The position numbers were made by a program, and so were the translations under genes. The notes beneath the pieces were generated by a model. That model made no database searches. It worked only from the letters and a program-made list of their open reading frames with translations, and was not told where the DNA came from. 64,000 nt of DNA from Pyrinomonadaceae bacterium. Its GTDB lineage: Bacteria > Acidobacteriota > Blastocatellia > Pyrinomonadales > Pyrinomonadaceae. Below are positions 60,512-64,000 of this stretch, one piece after another (position 1 is the first letter of the stretch; each line of letters begins with the position of its first letter). The DNA lies in the NCBI GenBank assembly GCA_014534425.1, contig JACVRN010000012.1:1-64000 (forward strand), read 5' to 3'.

Positions 60512-60751
60512 AGCAACTCGGCTTTGGGCTTCGCGGGACAAATAAAAGGGATGTCTGAAGTCCTCTTTAGTCCTATTCTGCCATAACCTGTCATGCGGTT
60601 TGTCGCGCAAGCCGGAAAGAGTATAACCAGTCCTTTGACGACGATCCAGAGCGGAAAGCCACAAGCGCCATCTTGATGAAACGCTTTGCGTCAATGCTCA
60701 GCATCGCCGTCAAAGAACTGGCTTTTAATCTACTGTCACTACCTGTAGCAG

Positions 60752-60795
60752 TTCTGCATAGAGTAGAGTGTCAACACTCTACTCTATGGCAGAAT
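60752..60795. terminator. Strong palindrome containing a stop codon
   Basis: TTCTGCATAGAGTAGAGTGT is followed by two bases and its complement, with one bulged G, making a stem of about 20 bp. The TAG stop of the minus-strand FG-GAP gene lies inside it, so the terminator overlaps the end of the coding region. It may also act for transcripts from the plus side. Confidence 0.75.
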
Positions 60796-63700
60796 TTTAA
60801 TGTAAGCGGCAGGCAAGGGCACCTCGCTGCTGCTGCCAAAGTTTATCAGAGAGAGAGTGTTGTCCGAACTCTTTAGGATATACCAGTTGCTTTCGCTGGG
60901 GCGGAAGACTGCTATGTCAGTCTTGCCGTCTCCGTCATAGTCGCCCGGCACTGGCTGGTCTGTGGAAGCGCCCCAGCCCTTCACGGTTGTGCCACCACTG
61001 CTATTGATGATGTACCAGTTGCCTTCTGACGGGCGGAAGACTGCCATATCCGTCTTGCCGTCTCCGTCGTAATCGCCCGGCACTGGCTGGTCTGCGGAAG
61101 CGCCCCAGCCCTGAATGGTGGCGGCATTGGTTGAAGAGTTGATAATGTACCAGTTACCGTCCGAGGGGCGGAACACTGCTATGTCTGTCTTGCCATCTCC
61201 GTCATAGTCGCCCGGCACCAGCTTGTCATTGGCATCTCCCCATCCTTTGACCGTCATGGTGTTGTTGGCGGAGTTGAGGATATACCAGTTGCCTTCGCTG
61301 AGGCGGAAGACGGCGACATCCGTTATTCCGTCCGCGTCGTAATCGCCGGGAACGGGTACGTCTCCAGCACCTCCCCAGTTCTTCACCAGCACAGAGCCGT
61401 CGGTTGACTTGACGATGTACCAGTTGCCGTCCGAGGGGCGGAAGACCGCAAGGTCTGTCTTGCCATCTCCGTCATAGTCGCCCAGAGCCAGAATGTCGCC
61501 CAGAGAACCTCTGCCCCAGTCCAAGTGTGTGCGGAGCGTGTTGGTCAAGCTCTTAGTAATGTTCCAGTCGCCCGTGTCGGAATTCCATCTGGATATATCA
61601 GTTTTGCTGTCTCCGTCGAAGTCCGCAGGCTTGCGTACAACTCGCCCTGTGAAGTTCGCGTTCGTCTGATTGGCGGCCATATTATTGTAAACGCGATTCT
61701 GTGGAGAGAACGCGTAGCTCTGTTTCGACGGCGTGACCGTGTAGTTGCCGCCGGACGCCAAACCAGTGAAGGAGTAATTACCACTGCCGTCCGTAGTGGT
61801 CGTCCCTGATTGAGAGCCGCTTAAGGTCAGCAGCACGCCGCTCAGGGGATTGTTAGCGCTGTCCTTCACCTGGCCGCTAATGGCGACGGTAGGCGTCACG
61901 TTGTCATAGCAGATAGTGACGTCAGCCAGTGTAGGCGTAGCGGTACTCGTCCCCGTCAGCAGGGCTTTGTATTTCAGGAAGCGTTTGCCGTTGAACTGGC
62001 TCAACGACGCCCCACTGGTAAAGAAAGTGTTGGCAGTGCCGTCGGGGCCTACGAAGCTGAAGACGCCTGCGGCGTTGTCGCTGGCTGCGGCTTGGAACTT
62101 GAGCGTCGTGTTTGCGGGCGTCGTCCCGTTCCAAGATAGCGTGCCCCACGTTGGGGATTTGCCTGTAGCCGGGTTGGCATCCTTCGCACCAGAGACAAGA
62201 TTGCCGGAGGTCGCGAAGCCCGTGTACATATACGACTTGAAGAGCAAATCGCTGTTCGCGTTCGAGCCCGTCGCATTGGCGCAGGACGAGGTGCTGCAGA
62301 CCTTGCGCCTGCCGCCCGCGTAGGTGTCGCCGTTGGTCGAGACCCACGCCTGCGTTCCAGTGGTGCGGGCCGCCACCAGACGGATGACGATGCCGTACTG
62401 GACGCCGGACGTCAGCGTCGGGGGCGTAGAGAAGTTGAACGTAAAGAAGCCGCCCGAGCCGCTCGAAGTACCTGCGATGGTAGATGTCGCAAGAAGACCG
62501 CCGGCAGTCATGACAGGGTTGCCGCCGCTCGTCGTCCTGACCTCAAGTGTCATGTTCGGGTTCGTGCCCGAGCAGGACGCGCAGAAGATGTTGACATCCA
62601 CCTTGCGTAACTCGCCCGTGACGGCGGGGGTGAAAGTCTGGCCTATAAGGCTCGTGTTGCTGAAACCATAGCCCGAGCCGAAGCCATTGTCGTCAGCGTG
62701 CTGGTCGAGGTTCACAGGCGCAGACAGCTTGACATCGCCGGGGCTGCTGGTCAGGTCTGCATTGGTCGGCACGCCCGTCTGGAAGTCAGATTGTGACGTA
62801 TCCGTTAAACAGCCGCTCGCCGCCGAAGTGCTGAGGGAGAAGTTCCGCGTCGTTATATTGCCGTCTGTGACGACAATGGTGCTCGCCGTCGTGGTCGTCA
62901 GACCGGCAGCAGTAGCCGCCATACCGGGGTATGTGCCCGCCGGGAGGTTGGTGAATGAATAGTTGCCGTTTGAGTCCGTGGTCGTCGAACGGCTGCCGAG
63001 CGAAACGGTCGCGCCCTGAATCGGAGCGCCGCCAGGGTTAGCCGTCACCTGACCCGAAATGGTTCCGCCGTTACCGACCGGAGTACACTGAGCGAACTTG
63101 AATGACCCAATTCGTGTCTTCCATCTATTGGTACCGCTTTGCGGCAGAGCCGGATTAACGTACTGAGTCGTAAACCAGTATGTACACCCGTCTGGGTCTA
63201 GGGACATCGCGCTGTAATCGCCCCAACGAGTGACGGTGCCGGTCTGCGAAGCTGTACCCGCAAACAGCGTCTGCTCTGTCTGGCTGAATGTATTAACAGG
63301 GTCAGTCGAGAGTCGTCCGGCATACTTGATGGAGGGGAAGGTTGTGCTGCTCGATGTGCTGTAGCCGAGCGCCATATTGCCTGCGCGGTCAACTGCCAGG
63401 CTGGGCACAAAACGATACATTACGTTTGCCCCATCCGGATCCCACGTAGCCGCTTGCGTAATGCTCGAATTAATCGTCCCGCTTGTGACTGTCAGTTGGT
63501 ACCATCTCGGCGCGGCAAACCCGGAAGTATCCGCTCGACGTACGGTATGCGTATTCCACACGGACTCGACACCACCAATATTCGTGTATTGGTTCTGCAT
63601 CATCGCCCGGATTTCCAGAGTCTCAATGGTATTCGTAGTACCTGATTGCGGCGCGTTGCCTACGTTGGCGTTAGGCCAACTGGTCGCTGCAATCGGTACT

Positions 63701-64000
63701 ACTGCATCTGAGAAAGTGGAGAGGGAAATCTTGTCCCAATCTACATGGAACTTATATACCGATAGCCCATTCAGAAATTGCCATGTAGAGACATAGTAAT
63801 TGGGGGTTCCAGGTGGCGGAGTTCCTGTCTGGAGCCGCGCATTGCTCGGAAGCACTGTAAAATCTGCGGCGGGAAGGTTGAAGGAGACGACCTGTACGGT
63901 CGGGGCACCGGCGTACATCTGAGCTTTGTTGAAGGCATATGCACGAGGGTTTTGAAATCCGCCCGTCGCCGCATAGTCGAACATGCTCGCCGTCATGTAC
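60784..64000 (-). CDS. Large secreted FG-GAP protein, N-terminus beyond window (partial)
   Basis: At least 1071 residues; the frame is still open at the window end, and the ATG at 63996 is followed by mid-domain sequence with no signal peptide, so the start is missing. The visible N-terminal part resembles a BNR/sialidase-like beta-propeller (VPSLAVDRAGNMALGYSTSS, WGDYSAMSLDPDGCTYWFTT). Two carboxypeptidase-regulatory-like modules follow (about residues 308-390 and 700-785), with a jelly-roll-like domain between. Residues about 795-1070 hold six FG-GAP repeats, ending VPLPAAYIKILP. It shares its terminal module with the proteins at 10891, 48313 and 52951. Confidence 0.9.
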   Translation of the reverse strand, partial: YMTASMFDYAATGGFQNPRAYAFNKAQMYAGAPTVQVVSFNLPAADFTVLPSNARLQTGTPPPGTPNYYVSTWQFLNGLSVYKFHVDWDKISLSTFSDAVVPIAATSWPNANVGNAPQSGTTNTIETLEIRAMMQNQYTNIGGVESVWNTHTVRRADTSGFAAPRWYQLTVTSGTINSSITQAATWDPDGANVMYRFVPSLAVDRAGNMALGYSTSSSTTFPSIKYAGRLSTDPVNTFSQTEQTLFAGTASQTGTVTRWGDYSAMSLDPDGCTYWFTTQYVNPALPQSGTNRWKTRIGSFKFAQCTPVGNGGTISGQVTANPGGAPIQGATVSLGSRSTTTDSNGNYSFTNLPAGTYPGMAATAAGLTTTTASTIVVTDGNITTRNFSLSTSAASGCLTDTSQSDFQTGVPTNADLTSSPGDVKLSAPVNLDQHADDNGFGSGYGFSNTSLIGQTFTPAVTGELRKVDVNIFCASCSGTNPNMTLEVRTTSGGNPVMTAGGLLATSTIAGTSSGSGGFFTFNFSTPPTLTSGVQYGIVIRLVAARTTGTQAWVSTNGDTYAGGRRKVCSTSSCANATGSNANSDLLFKSYMYTGFATSGNLVSGAKDANPATGKSPTWGTLSWNGTTPANTTLKFQAAASDNAAGVFSFVGPDGTANTFFTSGASLSQFNGKRFLKYKALLTGTSTATPTLADVTICYDNVTPTVAISGQVKDSANNPLSGVLLTLSGSQSGTTTTDGSGNYSFTGLASGGNYTVTPSKQSYAFSPQNRVYNNMAANQTNANFTGRVVRKPADFDGDSKTDISRWNSDTGDWNITKSLTNTLRTHLDWGRGSLGDILALGDYDGDGKTDLAVFRPSDGNWYIVKSTDGSVLVKNWGGAGDVPVPGDYDADGITDVAVFRLSEGNWYILNSANNTMTVKGWGDANDKLVPGDYDGDGKTDIAVFRPSDGNWYIINSSTNAATIQGWGASADQPVPGDYDGDGKTDMAVFRPSEGNWYIINSSGGTTVKGWGASTDQPVPGDYDGDGKTDIAVFRPSESNWYILKSSDNTLSLINFGSSSEVPLPAAYIKILP

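Overview
The window looks like a chromosomal segment of an acidobacterium, most likely of the class Blastocatellia. This rests on several traits: an Oar-like TonB-dependent receptor with an N-terminal carboxypeptidase-regulatory-like domain; four large secreted proteins ending in near-identical FG-GAP repeats (DYDGDGKTDIAVFRPSEGNWYI type); BlaI/M56 pairs; AAGGGAG-type ribosome binding sites; and many small secreted hypotheticals of a type I associate with that phylum. No rRNA or tRNA genes, phage or transposase genes or CRISPR arrays were seen, so the taxonomic call is inference.

Layout. 0-3.1 kb: a lipoprotein, a secreted OB-fold-like hypothetical and a BlaI-type repressor with its M56 membrane peptidase. 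3.2-9.0 kb: a probable haem uptake operon, made of an Oar-like outer membrane receptor, HmuT-like lipoprotein, HmuU-like permease and HmuV-like ATPase. 9.0-16 kb: a secreted right-handed beta-helix protein converging on a 1700-residue secreted M36 metalloprotease. 16-17 kb: mostly non-coding, with a decayed FG-GAP gene remnant. 17.0-45.5 kb: a long, almost entirely plus-strand exopolysaccharide/O-antigen-type locus. It holds a LuxR-type regulator, a small Lys-rich protein, Wza- and Wzc-like export proteins, a Wzm/Wzt ABC exporter, about eight glycosyltransferases, three FkbM and three other SAM methyltransferases, an acyltransferase, a carbamoyltransferase, a Wzy-like polymerase, an NDP-sugar SDR and a WecA-like initiating transferase. 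45.5-48.3 kb: a patchy accessory interval with a frameshifted gene, attC-like symmetric elements, an AT-rich patch of tiny ORFs, a 21-bp tandem array and a secreted hypothetical. 48.3-58 kb: a delta-60/FG-GAP protein, a CapD-like epimerase, a lamin-tail/FG-GAP protein, GDP-fucose synthesis (gmd, fcl) and a second Wzy/ligase. 58-64 kb: FecR-like and TPR envelope proteins, a small lipoprotein and a large FG-GAP protein cut off by the window end.

How it works together. The WecA-like enzyme would start a lipid-linked glycan. The glycosyltransferases extend it, with GDP-fucose and CapD-derived sugars as likely donors. Methyl, acyl and carbamoyl groups decorate it. Either Wzm/Wzt or a Wzy route exports it, and Wzc/Wza carry it outward. 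No Wzx flippase was seen. The large secreted FG-GAP proteins on both flanks are probably displayed on the cell surface.

Dispersed palindromic repeats punctuate the window: a GTAGGGGC family, often as inverted pairs, and a CACCGCAGAGACGCAGAG family. There are also two unrelated 21-bp tandem arrays whose units are themselves small dyads, at 29.4-29.7 kb and 47.15-47.24 kb. These arrays, the shared six-repeat FG-GAP terminus with its relic copy, and the attC-like elements beside the AT-rich patch are the observations most worth following up.
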